A stretch of 64,000 bases of DNA from Bradyrhizobium sp. AUGA SZCCT0176 (GTDB taxonomy: Bacteria > Pseudomonadota > Alphaproteobacteria > Rhizobiales > Xanthobacteraceae): NCBI RefSeq assembly GCF_018130145.1, contig NZ_JAFCMB010000006.1, forward strand, positions 336,928 through 400,927, written 5' to 3'. The notes under the pieces were generated by a model. It was not told the DNA's origin, made no database searches, and was given only the letters and a program-made list of their open reading frames with translations. This document shows, piece after piece, positions 7,244 through 15,369 of the stretch. Every line of letters starts with the position of its first letter. Position 1 is the first letter of the stretch. The translations under genes were made by a program, and so were the position numbers.

Positions 7244-8629
7244 CTACGATGGTCGCCTTGGTCCGATCGCCTCGAACTGCGCCTTCTGTTCATCGTCCAG
7301 CGTGGCGTAAAAATCCTCCAGCGCAGCGCGCACCTGCTTGACGGCTTGCAGCATGGTATCGAGCCGCTTGGCGATGGCGGCGAACCGCGCTGGCGGCGTC
7401 ATCACATCGCCCGGCTGACAGGCCGCCTTCAATATCTCGGCGGCCTCGGCGCTGGTATCCTGAAGCACTTGCAGGGTGGAGCGCTGGGTCTCGTTCGGAC
7501 GCAACCTGGTTTCGATCTCGCTGGCTGGCCATGCCATGGCGGCAGACTGCGCCACGCCACAGCCCTGTGCAGTCCCTTGCGCAGGCACCTGGACAGATTG
7601 GTTCCTCGCATTGTTGGCCACGGATATCCTGCGCTGGTCCTGCGCGAGCGCGTTGAAGCGGGCCTTCTGCTCGTCGTCCAGCATTCCATAGAATTTCTCC
7701 AGCGGTGGCCGCACCGTGGCGACCGCCGAAATCATCGCCTCGATCCGCTGCTGCATGGCGCTGAGCCGGCCCGGCGCCGTCAATACGATTTGCGACGGGC
7801 ATGCCGCACGAATGTTCTGCGCAGCCGCGATCGACGCGTTGCCGAGTTCGTCGAGCGCGGCAAATTGCGTTTCGGTCGGCAGAACGGTGAGCTGGATTTG
7901 ATCGATGGGTAGCCCGGCGATGGCGCGCCTGTCGTCACCGCACATTTGCGCCAGCGGGGCGGGCCCGCGATGTCTGCGGCCGGACGGCCGCTGTGCCAGA
8001 TAGCCGGTCAACGCATCGTAGCCGTAGGGCGCGAATATTCCGGCGTAAATATCGGTGTAGCCGTAGTCCCAGAAGCCGCTGCGGTCTCCCCAGATCGTGT
8101 AATCGTAGATGTCGTGATAGGCGAACGGCCAGAACAGCGGACCAACCCACCCGTAGCCGCCATTACCGTGTTGCCACCACCCGCCTCCGCCGCGGCCCTG
8201 ATGCCAGCCCGCGACGGCGAGACCGGCGGCGATCTGTGCCCGCGCCGCGGGATTGCTGAGCAGACGCCCGCCACGCAACCCGCTGGCGCGCGACAGCGAA
8301 TTCATCGCATGGCGGAAGTTTCCGGATCGTACCGAAGCGTTGCGGATCTGGCTGAGATTCGGGGCGAAGCGATGGCCGCGAAAACTGCCCCGCGAATACG
8401 AACGGGATATGGCGAACTTGCCGCCGCCGTGGTGACCACGAAAATGACGGTGATGCCCGCCGAAATGCCCGTGCCCGCCACCGTGGGCCCGGCCATGGTG
8501 ACCCCCGCCATGCCCGTGGCCATGACCACCGCCGTGGCCCCCACCGTGACCTCCACCTTTGCCGATCGCCACGCTCGAAAGCAGGGCCGCCAGAACAAAG
8601 ACCACAATTCCGATTGCCGGTTTGGGCAT
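7244..8629 (-). CDS. His/Gly-rich secreted protein with two LTxxQ (Spy/CpxP-like) domains
   Basis: A 461-residue protein. The start at 8629 is preferred because GGGAG sits just upstream and a signal peptide follows ('IGIVVFVLAALLSSVAIG'). After it comes a 45-residue stretch of His-Gly repeats, a likely metal-binding segment. A tyrosine- and tryptophan-rich middle part follows ('FWPFAYHDIYDYTIW'). The last two thirds hold two copies of an LTxxQ-type helical domain, each ending in 'LDDEQKAxF'. Spy/CpxP family proteins are periplasmic chaperones or metal sensors. A paralogue with a different N-terminal region lies at 22699-24726. The His-rich segment near the copper-type bufferin locus is suggestive only. 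Confidence 0.75.
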   Translation of the reverse strand: MPKPAIGIVVFVLAALLSSVAIGKGGGHGGGHGGGHGHGHGGGHHGRAHGGGHGHFGGHHRHFRGHHGGGKFAISRSYSRGSFRGHRFAPNLSQIRNASVRSGNFRHAMNSLSRASGLRGGRLLSNPAARAQIAAGLAVAGWHQGRGGGGWWQHGNGGYGWVGPLFWPFAYHDIYDYTIWGDRSGFWDYGYTDIYAGIFAPYGYDALTGYLAQRPSGRRHRGPAPLAQMCGDDRRAIAGLPIDQIQLTVLPTETQFAALDELGNASIAAAQNIRAACPSQIVLTAPGRLSAMQQRIEAMISAVATVRPPLEKFYGMLDDEQKARFNALAQDQRRISVANNARNQSVQVPAQGTAQGCGVAQSAAMAWPASEIETRLRPNETQRSTLQVLQDTSAEAAEILKAACQPGDVMTPPARFAAIAKRLDTMLQAVKQVRAALEDFYATLDDEQKAQFEAIGPRRPS

Positions 8630-8761
8630 GGCACGCTCCCTTGCGCCACTCGCTGACGTTTTGCGGCAACAGACTGACGCCGACGGGGAGCAAAAGTTCC
8701 ACTTGCGAGGCGGCAAGTGGACGAGCCTTCAGGGAATTCGCGGGAGAATTTGCGCCCGGCC

Positions 8762-10180
8762 CTAAACCGCCGGCACGATCTTCCCGGGATTGAAGATGTT
8801 TTGCGGATCGAGCGCCTTCTTCAGCGCGCGCATGGCGTCGATCGCCTCATCACCGAGTTCGGCCTTCAGGTATTTCTGCTTGCCCTGCCCGATGCCGTGT
8901 TCGCCGGTGCAGGTGCCGCCCATCGCCTGCGCGCGTTCGACCAGGCGGTGCATGAAATCCTCGCCGCGGGCCATCTCGTCGGCGTTGTCGACGTCGCAGA
9001 CCAGCGAGCAGTGGAAATTGCCGTCGCCGACGTGACCGACGATCGGCGACAGCAGGTTGAGCCGCTTCAGATCCTCCTCGGTCTCGGTGACGCAATCGGC
9101 CAGCCGCGAGATCGGCACGCAGACGTCGGTCGCCACCACGCCGGCGCCGGGACGCAGCGCCTTCACCGACCAGTAGGCGTCGTGCCGCGCCTGCCAGAGT
9201 TTGGTGCGGTCCTCCGGTTTGGTGGTCCAGGTGAAATCACCGCCGCCGCATTCGCCGGCGATTTCCTTGAAGTTCTTCGACTGCTCCGCGACCTCATTGG
9301 CGCTGCCGTGGAATTCCAGCAGCAACAACGGCGTCTCCGGCAGCGTCAGTTTCGAATAGGAATTGCAGGCGCGCACCTGCTCGGCGTTGAGCAGTTCGAT
9401 GCGCGCAACGGGAATGCCGGTCTGGATTGCAAGGATCGTCGCCTGGCAGGCGCCGCGCACGGTCTCGAACGAGCAGGCGGCGGCCGCAATCGTCTCGGGA
9501 ATGCCGCGCAGCTTGATGGTGAGCTCGGAGATGATGCCGAGCGTTCCCTCGGCGCCGACGAACAGATGCGTCAGATCGTAACCGGCGGAGGATTTCTTGG
9601 CCCGCGTGCCCGTGGTGATGATTTCGCCGTCGCCGCGCACGACCTTCAGCGCCAGCACGTTGTCGCGCATGGTGCCGTAGCGCACCGCGTTGGTGCCGGA
9701 GGCGCGGGTCGAGGCCATGCCGCCGAGCGAGGCGTCGGCGCCCGGATCGATCGGGAAGAACACGCCCTGGTCGCGCAGATGCTCGTTCAGCGCCTTGCGG
9801 GTCACGCCGGGCTGGATCACGCAGTCGAGGTCGTCGGCATGGACCTCCAGCACCTTGCTCATGTCGTGCAGATCGATGCAGATGCCGCCGGCCGGCGCGT
9901 TAACCTGCCCCTCCAGCGAGGTGCCGGTGCCGAACGCAATCACGGGAACGGTATGCTTGGCGCAGATCCGCACCACATCCTGGATATCGGCGGTTTCCTG
10001 CGCCATCACGACAGCGTCGGGCGGCTGGGTCGGCAGCCAGGTGGTGGTATGGGCATGCTGTTCACGCACCGCCTGCGAGGTGATCAGCCGGTTGCCGAAC
10101 CGCGCCGCCAGCGCCTCAAGCGCGCTTGCCAGCGCCTGCGGTTCCGGCCGCTTCTCATTGCCCGATATCGTCATCGCCAC
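8762..10180 (-). CDS. FAD-linked D-2-hydroxyacid (D-lactate type) dehydrogenase
   Basis: A 472-residue GlcD/DLD-type flavoprotein. It has an N-terminal FAD_binding_4 domain with the PP-loop 'GTGTSLEGQV', a 'GADASLGGMASTRASGTNAVRYG' FAD region and 'HLFVGAEGTLGIISELT'. The C-terminal substrate domain has 'VGHVGDGNFHC' and ends in 'CTGEHGIGQGKQKYL' and 'DPQNIFNPGKI', which carry the conserved His and Glu residues. It likely oxidises D-lactate or a related D-2-hydroxyacid and passes electrons to the respiratory chain. A GTG at 10180 lies six bases after GGGAGGAA; the ATG at 10174 (470 residues) is the alternative. There is no iron-sulphur GlcF partner nearby. Confidence 0.85.
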   Translation of the reverse strand: MAMTISGNEKRPEPQALASALEALAARFGNRLITSQAVREQHAHTTTWLPTQPPDAVVMAQETADIQDVVRICAKHTVPVIAFGTGTSLEGQVNAPAGGICIDLHDMSKVLEVHADDLDCVIQPGVTRKALNEHLRDQGVFFPIDPGADASLGGMASTRASGTNAVRYGTMRDNVLALKVVRGDGEIITTGTRAKKSSAGYDLTHLFVGAEGTLGIISELTIKLRGIPETIAAAACSFETVRGACQATILAIQTGIPVARIELLNAEQVRACNSYSKLTLPETPLLLLEFHGSANEVAEQSKNFKEIAGECGGGDFTWTTKPEDRTKLWQARHDAYWSVKALRPGAGVVATDVCVPISRLADCVTETEEDLKRLNLLSPIVGHVGDGNFHCSLVCDVDNADEMARGEDFMHRLVERAQAMGGTCTGEHGIGQGKQKYLKAELGDEAIDAMRALKKALDPQNIFNPGKIVPAV

Positions 10181-10259
10181 GCAAAATTCCTCCCGGCTTT
10201 GAGCGGACCGTGGCAAAGGATATATGAGGGGTCAAGAGAGATCGGCCAAACAGGGATGG

Positions 10260-10787
10260 ATGATGACTTCAGCTTCAGCCGCCAAAGACAAGCTATCCGA
10301 TATGCCCCTGCCTTCTGCGCCATTCCTGTCGTCGGTGATGCAGATCGAGCCGCAATGGATCGATTACAACGACCATCTCAACATGGCCTATTACAACGTG
10401 ATGATGGACCGCGCGATCGATGAAATGTGGCTGCATCTCGGGATCGGCCCTGCGTACATGAAGGAGCGCCACGGCTCGACCTTCACCGCCGAATGCCATG
10501 TGCGGTATTTGCGCGAGATTCACCTCGGCGATCCCGTGCAGGTCACGGTCTATCTGCTCGCGGCCGACGAGAAGCGCATTCATACGTTTGAAGAGCTGCG
10601 CCACGCCACCGAGGGCTGGATCTCCGCGACTTCGGAGAACATGACCATTCACATCGACATGAACGCGCGCAAGGCCGCGCCGTTTCCGCCCGATATCCGC
10701 GCCCGCATCCAGGCTGTGGTGGATAGCCATGCGGCCGTTCCACGTCCCGAGGGCACCGGCCGGAAAGTGGCGATGCCCTCGAAATAG
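10260..10787 (+). CDS. Hot-dog fold thioesterase (4HBT-like)
   Basis: A 175-residue acyl-CoA thioesterase-family protein. The active-site block 'WIDYNDHLNMAYYNVMMDRA' has the Asp-x-x-x-His-Leu-Asn pattern of 4-hydroxybenzoyl-CoA and carnitinyl-CoA thioesterases, followed by the central helix. 'VRYLREIHLGDPVQV' and 'SENMTIHIDM' are the usual strands. Several starts are possible (10224, 10260, 10263); 10260 follows CAGGG closely. It is divergent from the dehydrogenase gene, and the two starts share an 80-base promoter region. The natural acyl-CoA is unknown. Confidence 0.75.
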   Translation: MMTSASAAKDKLSDMPLPSAPFLSSVMQIEPQWIDYNDHLNMAYYNVMMDRAIDEMWLHLGIGPAYMKERHGSTFTAECHVRYLREIHLGDPVQVTVYLLAADEKRIHTFEELRHATEGWISATSENMTIHIDMNARKAAPFPPDIRARIQAVVDSHAAVPRPEGTGRKVAMPSK

Positions 10788-10809
10788 CGCCTGGAAGTAA
10801 CGCTTGCGG

Positions 10810-10983
10810 CTAAACCCGCGTGCGTCCACGCACCAGACCGACCACCGCCGAGACGAGGAACAGGATGATGGCGATGAAGAAGATCGCCTTGGCGATTTCG
10901 ATGGAGGCGCCGGCGATACCACCGAAGCCCAAAATACCTGCGATCAATGCGACGACCAGAAACGTAACGACCCAGCTTAGCAT
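10810..10983 (-). CDS. DUF1328 small membrane protein
   Basis: A 57-residue protein with two hydrophobic segments. It starts 'MLSWVVTFLVVALIAGILGF', continues 'GGIAGASIEIAKAIFFIAI' and ends in a basic 'GLVRGRTRV' tail. This is the full length and pattern of DUF1328 (YtjA-like) proteins. AGAGG lies seven bases before the ATG. Such proteins sit in the inner membrane and are often induced by stress; their molecular role is unknown. Confidence 0.85.
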   Translation of the reverse strand: MLSWVVTFLVVALIAGILGFGGIAGASIEIAKAIFFIAIILFLVSAVVGLVRGRTRV

Positions 10984-11264
10984 GACACGACCTCTGTTTG
11001 GTTGCGATCGGCGCGGTTAGAAAGGATCGCGCCAGCTCATGCCAAAACAATCCGTCCCGGCAGCGATGGTTCCTGGGTGCGAAACCGGGAATATTTGTCA
11101 ATAAGGCGGAACAAAATCGCGGAGGCCTGCGAAAAACGGTCCCGGGATAACGCCGGATTAAACCTGTCAAAACGGCCGGACAGGCCCTATATGGCGCCTA
11201 ATCCCTGCTAAGAAGGCTCCCCTTCACCGCCTCACGGTGCCATCGTGGGGACAAGACGATTCGC

Positions 11265-13961
11265 ATGACAGAGCCGAGCAAGCTGCCCCATCACGGCGTT
11301 CCCGAGCACCAGCCCGCAGCTGGCGGCATCGCCGCGCGTGCGCGCGCCACGGCGGCCCCGCAATATCTCAACGGGCTCAATCCGGAGCAGCGCGACGCCG
11401 TCGTGACGCTGGACGGCCCGGTGCTGGTATTGGCCGGCGCCGGCACCGGCAAGACGCGCGTGCTCACCACCCGCATCGCCCATATCCTGAGCCAGGGCCG
11501 GGCGCGCCCGCATGAAATCCTCTCCGTGACCTTCACCAACAAGGCCGCGCGCGAGATGAAGCTGCGGCTCGGCCAGATGCTCGGCCAGGCCGTCGAGGGC
11601 ATGCCGTGGCTCGGCACCTTCCACTCGATCGGCGGACGCATCCTGCGCTACCACGCCGAACTGGTGCAGCTGAAATCCAATTTCACCGTGCTCGACGTCG
11701 ACGACCAGGTCCGCCTGCTGAAGCAATTGCTGCAGGCCGAGAACATCGACGACAAGCGCTGGCCGGCGCGGATGCTGGCCGGGCTGATCGACGGCTGGAA
11801 GAACCGCGGCCTGACGCCGCCGCAGGTGCCGGCGGGCGAAGCCGCCGTGTTTGGCAACGGCAAGGGCGGCAAGCTGTACGCCAGCTATCAGGAGCGGCTG
11901 AAGATCCTCAACGCAGCCGATTTCGGCGATCTGTTGCTCGAGAACATCCGCCTGTTCCGCGAGCACCCGGATGTGCTCCGGCAATACCAGAGCCGGTTCA
12001 AATTCATCCTGGTCGACGAATATCAGGACACCAACGTCGCGCAGTATCTGTGGCTGCGGCTGCTGTCGCAGGCGCCGAGCAAGCCAAGCGTGCCGCTTTC
12101 TTCCGTTATTCCGGGGGCCATCGATACGCCCGTCATTCCGGGGGCGACCTCCTCCGTCATTCCGGGGCGCGTCGAAGACGCGAACCCGGAATCTAGAAGT
12201 GAAGAGGACTCACCTCGAGATTCCGGGTTCGCACCTGGCGGTGCGCCCCGGAATGACGAGCGAGGCGCCCTTCCCGCGATGACCGCGCCGAAAAACATCT
12301 GCTGCGTCGGCGACGACGACCAGTCGATCTATGGCTGGCGCGGTGCCGAGGTCGACAACATCCTGCGCTTCGAGCACGATTTCCCCGGCGCGAAAGTCAT
12401 TCGTCTCGAACGCAATTACCGCTCCACCGGTCATATCCTCGCCGCCGCCTCGCATCTGATCGCGCATAATGAAGGCCGGCTCGGCAAAACATTGCGCACC
12501 GAGGATGTCGACGGCGAGAAGGTCACCGTGACCGGCTCCTGGGATTCCGAAGAGGAAGCCCGCGCCATCGGCGAGGAGATCGAGGAACTGCAGCGTGCCG
12601 GCGACAACCTCAACGAGGTCGCGATCCTGGTGCGGGCCTCGTTCCAAATGCGCGAATTCGAAGATCGTTTCGTCACGCTCGGCCTGCCCTATCGCGTGAT
12701 CGGCGGTCCAAGGTTCTATGAGCGCGCCGAAATCCGCGACGCGCTGGCGTATTTGCGCGTGATCAATTCGCCGGCCGACGATCTTGCCTTCGAGCGCATC
12801 GTCAACGTACCCAAGCGCGGGCTCGGCGATGCCACCGTGCAGATGCTGCACGACCACGCCCGCAAGCGCCGCATCCCCTTGTTCGAGGCCGCCCGCGCCG
12901 TGGTCGAGACCGACGAGCTGAAGCCGAAGGCGCGCGGGTCCTTACGCGATCTGATCCTGCATTTCGACCGCTGGCGCGCCCAGCGCGAGGTGACCGCGCA
13001 TACGGAGCTCGCCGAAATCGTGCTCGACGAGAGCGGCTATACCGAGATGTGGCAGAAGGACCGCTCCGCGGATGCCGCCGGTCGGCTCGATAACCTCAAA
13101 GAGCTGGTGCGCTCGATGGAGGAGTTCGAGAACCTGCAGGGTTTCCTCGAACACATCTCGCTGGTGATGGACCGCGACGGCGGCGCCGAGGAAGAGGCCG
13201 TGTCGCTGATGACGCTGCACTCGGCCAAGGGTCTGGAGTTCGACAACGTATTCCTGCCCGGCTGGGAGGAAGGCCTGTTTCCGAGCCAGCGCACGCTCGA
13301 CGAACAGGGCCGCGCCGGCCTCGAAGAAGAACGTCGTCTCGCCCATGTCGGGCTGACCCGCGCCCGCCGCCGCGCCAAATTGTACTTCGCCACCAACCGC
13401 CGCATTCACGGCACCTGGACGACCACGATCCCGTCGCGCTTCCTCGACGAATTGCCCGCGCCTAATGTCGAGATCACGGAATCCAAGGGCGGCTCGGGCT
13501 GGGGCGGCAGCGGCGGCTACGGCGCCTCGCGCTTCGACAACATGGAATCCTTCGGCTCCAGCTACACCACGCCGGGCTGGCAGCGCGCGCAGGCCAATCG
13601 CGCGCGCAACAATCAGGGCGGCCGTCACGGCCAGACCCGCGACGGTTTTGAGGAAAGCCAGTCGCCATTTTCGGGTTCGCGTAGCGATACCTCAGGTTCG
13701 CGCGGCGAAACCTCTGGTTCGCGCAGCGATACCTCCTTCGGCGGCGGCTTCTCCCGCACCAAGCGCGGACCGATGGTGATCGAGGGCGAATTGGTCGCCA
13801 AATCCACCGGCACCGTTTCGGAGTTTTCACTGGATGACCGCGTCTTCCACCAGAAATTCGGGTACGGCAACGTCGTGAAGATCGACGGCAACAAGCTCAC
13901 CATCGCCTTCGAGAAGGCCGGCGAGAAGAAGGTGGTCGACAGTTTTGTCGAGCGGGTGTGA
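11265..13961 (+). CDS. uvrD: UvrD/PcrA-family DNA helicase with an in-frame repeat insertion
   Basis: An 898-residue superfamily 1A helicase for repair and replication, unwinding DNA 3' to 5'. Motifs in order: 'LAGAGTGKT' (Walker A, near residue 58), 'TFTNKAAREMK' (Ia), 'VDEYQDTN' (II, near 250), 'GDDDQSIYGWRGA' (III, near 348), 'LERNYRS' (IV), 'MTLHSAKGLEFDNVF' (V) and 'GLTRARR' (VI). Between motifs II and III about 65 residues of Ser/Pro/Gly-rich sequence come from an inserted palindromic repeat and are not part of the normal fold. A Ser/Arg/Gly-rich linker (near 800) with three short direct repeats precedes a C-terminal Tudor-like 'VFHQKFGYGNVVKI' domain, as in PcrA/UvrD. Confidence 0.9.
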   Translation: MTEPSKLPHHGVPEHQPAAGGIAARARATAAPQYLNGLNPEQRDAVVTLDGPVLVLAGAGTGKTRVLTTRIAHILSQGRARPHEILSVTFTNKAAREMKLRLGQMLGQAVEGMPWLGTFHSIGGRILRYHAELVQLKSNFTVLDVDDQVRLLKQLLQAENIDDKRWPARMLAGLIDGWKNRGLTPPQVPAGEAAVFGNGKGGKLYASYQERLKILNAADFGDLLLENIRLFREHPDVLRQYQSRFKFILVDEYQDTNVAQYLWLRLLSQAPSKPSVPLSSVIPGAIDTPVIPGATSSVIPGRVEDANPESRSEEDSPRDSGFAPGGAPRNDERGALPAMTAPKNICCVGDDDQSIYGWRGAEVDNILRFEHDFPGAKVIRLERNYRSTGHILAAASHLIAHNEGRLGKTLRTEDVDGEKVTVTGSWDSEEEARAIGEEIEELQRAGDNLNEVAILVRASFQMREFEDRFVTLGLPYRVIGGPRFYERAEIRDALAYLRVINSPADDLAFERIVNVPKRGLGDATVQMLHDHARKRRIPLFEAARAVVETDELKPKARGSLRDLILHFDRWRAQREVTAHTELAEIVLDESGYTEMWQKDRSADAAGRLDNLKELVRSMEEFENLQGFLEHISLVMDRDGGAEEEAVSLMTLHSAKGLEFDNVFLPGWEEGLFPSQRTLDEQGRAGLEEERRLAHVGLTRARRRAKLYFATNRRIHGTWTTTIPSRFLDELPAPNVEITESKGGSGWGGSGGYGASRFDNMESFGSSYTTPGWQRAQANRARNNQGGRHGQTRDGFEESQSPFSGSRSDTSGSRGETSGSRSDTSFGGGFSRTKRGPMVIEGELVAKSTGTVSEFSLDDRVFHQKFGYGNVVKIDGNKLTIAFEKAGEKKVVDSFVERV
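12108..12258 (+). repeat. Palindromic intergenic-type repeat inserted inside uvrD
   Basis: The full unit spans about 12156-12258. It opens with GTCATTCCGGGGCGCG and closes with the complementary CGCCCCGGAATGAC, with inner arms CCCGGAATCT and AGATTCCGGG. Two extra copies of the opening GTCATTCCGGGG-type half lie just upstream (about 12108 and 12130). A relative of this element sits in an intergenic position at 56476-56543. Here it is open in the uvrD frame and does not introduce a stop. Confidence 0.85.
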
Positions 13962-14210
13962 ACCAAGGGCTTTCTGTTCGTCCAGGCCCTGACCATCTCA
14001 TCGGACATTGCCGATCTTCGAGCGGAGCATTCGAAAGTTCGACGAGAGTCTGAGACTCGGCTTCACGATCCGCAAGTGCACGCAGGTCGACGATTCGAGC
14101 GCGGAAATCGATGGTTGCCCCCCGTTATCGCGGGGTTGCTTTCCAACGACGCCATTATTTTAGCACTATTTGAGCTGCAAATAGATCGGTCTAGCGCTTT
14201 GGGGGTCGCG

Positions 14211-14840
14211 GTGCCGAGATCCGGACTGGCGTTGATCCTAGTAGGGTTGCTTGGGTTTTTACTCAGCAGCTGCATGCAAGCGACGCTCGCTCCGTCGTCG
14301 AATGCCAGCTTGACCCAGAGGGACCGGCAGTTGCTGGCCGACGCGCCTTATGCGCAGGCGAGTATTCCGGAGACTTATCGCCGGCATATTGTCGACTACA
14401 TGCGCAAAGAGCAGCCGGGCACGATCCTGGTCGATACCAACTCACGCTTTCTGTATTACGTTTTGCCGGGAGGCAAGGCTATCCGCTACGGCGTGACGGT
14501 GGGAGAGGAAGCGCTGGCCTGGTCCGGCGTCGCTACGGTTGGCCGTATGGCTGAATGGCCGGACTGGATTCCGACGGCGGAGATCCAAGCCAGGCTCGGC
14601 CCTTATCCCAAGCGCGTTGCCGGAGGCCCGGCCAACCCGCTGGGCGCGCGGGCCATCTACCTTTACGAAGGCAACAAGGACACGCTGTACCGCATCCACG
14701 GCACCAACCAGCCGGAATATATCGGCCATGCCATCTCGTCCGGCTGCATCCGCATGACCAATGAGGACGTCATTGATCTCGTGAATCGGGTGAAGCCAGG
14801 CGCGATCGTCGTCGTCCTCCCACCCGGCCGGAGTGCATAA
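14211..14840 (+). CDS. L,D-transpeptidase lipoprotein (YkuD domain)
   Basis: A 209-residue protein. The GTG at 14211 is chosen because GGGGG stands five bases before it and it opens a lipoprotein signal: 'RSGLALILVGLLGFLLSSC', with lipobox LSSC. The frame is open further upstream, but that would bury the signal. The YkuD domain has the catalytic 'HAISSGCIRM' (HxxxSxGCxRM; Cys the nucleophile) after 'YRIHGTNQPEYIG'. Such enzymes make 3-3 cross-links in peptidoglycan or attach proteins to it, in the periplasm. A second family member, with a normal signal peptide, is at 52289. Confidence 0.9.
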   Translation: MPRSGLALILVGLLGFLLSSCMQATLAPSSNASLTQRDRQLLADAPYAQASIPETYRRHIVDYMRKEQPGTILVDTNSRFLYYVLPGGKAIRYGVTVGEEALAWSGVATVGRMAEWPDWIPTAEIQARLGPYPKRVAGGPANPLGARAIYLYEGNKDTLYRIHGTNQPEYIGHAISSGCIRMTNEDVIDLVNRVKPGAIVVVLPPGRSA

Positions 14841-14990
14841 ATTCCGCATCACAAGTTTCGTCATCCGGTATCGAACAAGATCACCATCATCACTCATCCG
14901 AAGCGGGATATGCCAGTTGGCACAGTCCGTGCGATCTACCGGCAGGTCGGCTGGGACAAGTATTGGGAGTTCGCGATGAGCGGCGGTTAG
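14841..14990 (+). pseudogene. Remnant of a HicA-family toxin gene (C-terminal part)
   Basis: The frame starting right after the transpeptidase stop reads 49 residues to TAG. It begins 'IPHHKFRHPVSNKI' and continues 'HPKRDMPVGTVRAIYRQVGW'. This matches the HicA pattern (GSHHKFRHP...P..K.DLP.GTLR.I..QAG), where the His is catalytic in mRNA cleavage. There is no start codon or N-terminal half, and no HicB antitoxin follows, so it is read as a decayed remnant. A short tail 'DKYWEFAMSGG' is unusual. Confidence 0.6.
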
Positions 14991-15369
14991 TCTTGAGATT
15001 TCTGGCTTGGTGATGGCGCCGGCCCGGGTGGACCGCCATCAGGAACCGGCATCAAGGCTTACGACGGTTATTTCGTCTTTCGGAACCCCGGCTTTACGGG
15101 CCCAGCACGGAACCGAAAATCCATTCAATCGCAATCGCTTACACGCCCGCGCAAGTTGCGCGCCAGGGAGCGGGAGCGGTCAAATCGATTCCGGCGAACG
15201 CGAAGACATCCCGGACCAGATGGCGCACCGCGTGCTGTCTTCCTGCGGTCGTCCCTTCTCGTCTTGAGGCTGCAAGATCGTCAGCAACACGAAACGAGGA
15301 CCTTGCGCTCGATATGCCGCGAGTGATCAACTCTCGGACCGGAATGCTCCTGCACGGTTGGAGAAAAAC
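14991..15369 (+). other. Gap of about 380 bases without a convincing gene
   Basis: Small open frames on both strands here lack ribosome sites and family resemblance. The stretch probably carries the promoter and leader of the ABC importer operon that starts at 15370. I could not identify a clear -35/-10 pair. Confidence 0.4.

Noticed and set aside
8717..10423. A 568-codon open frame on the plus strand
   Set aside because: Antisense to the FAD-linked dehydrogenase, with no recognisable domain.
11002..11211. 69-codon frame between the DUF1328 gene and uvrD
   Set aside because: No ribosome site, arginine-rich composition, and it overlaps the promoter region of the DUF1328 gene.
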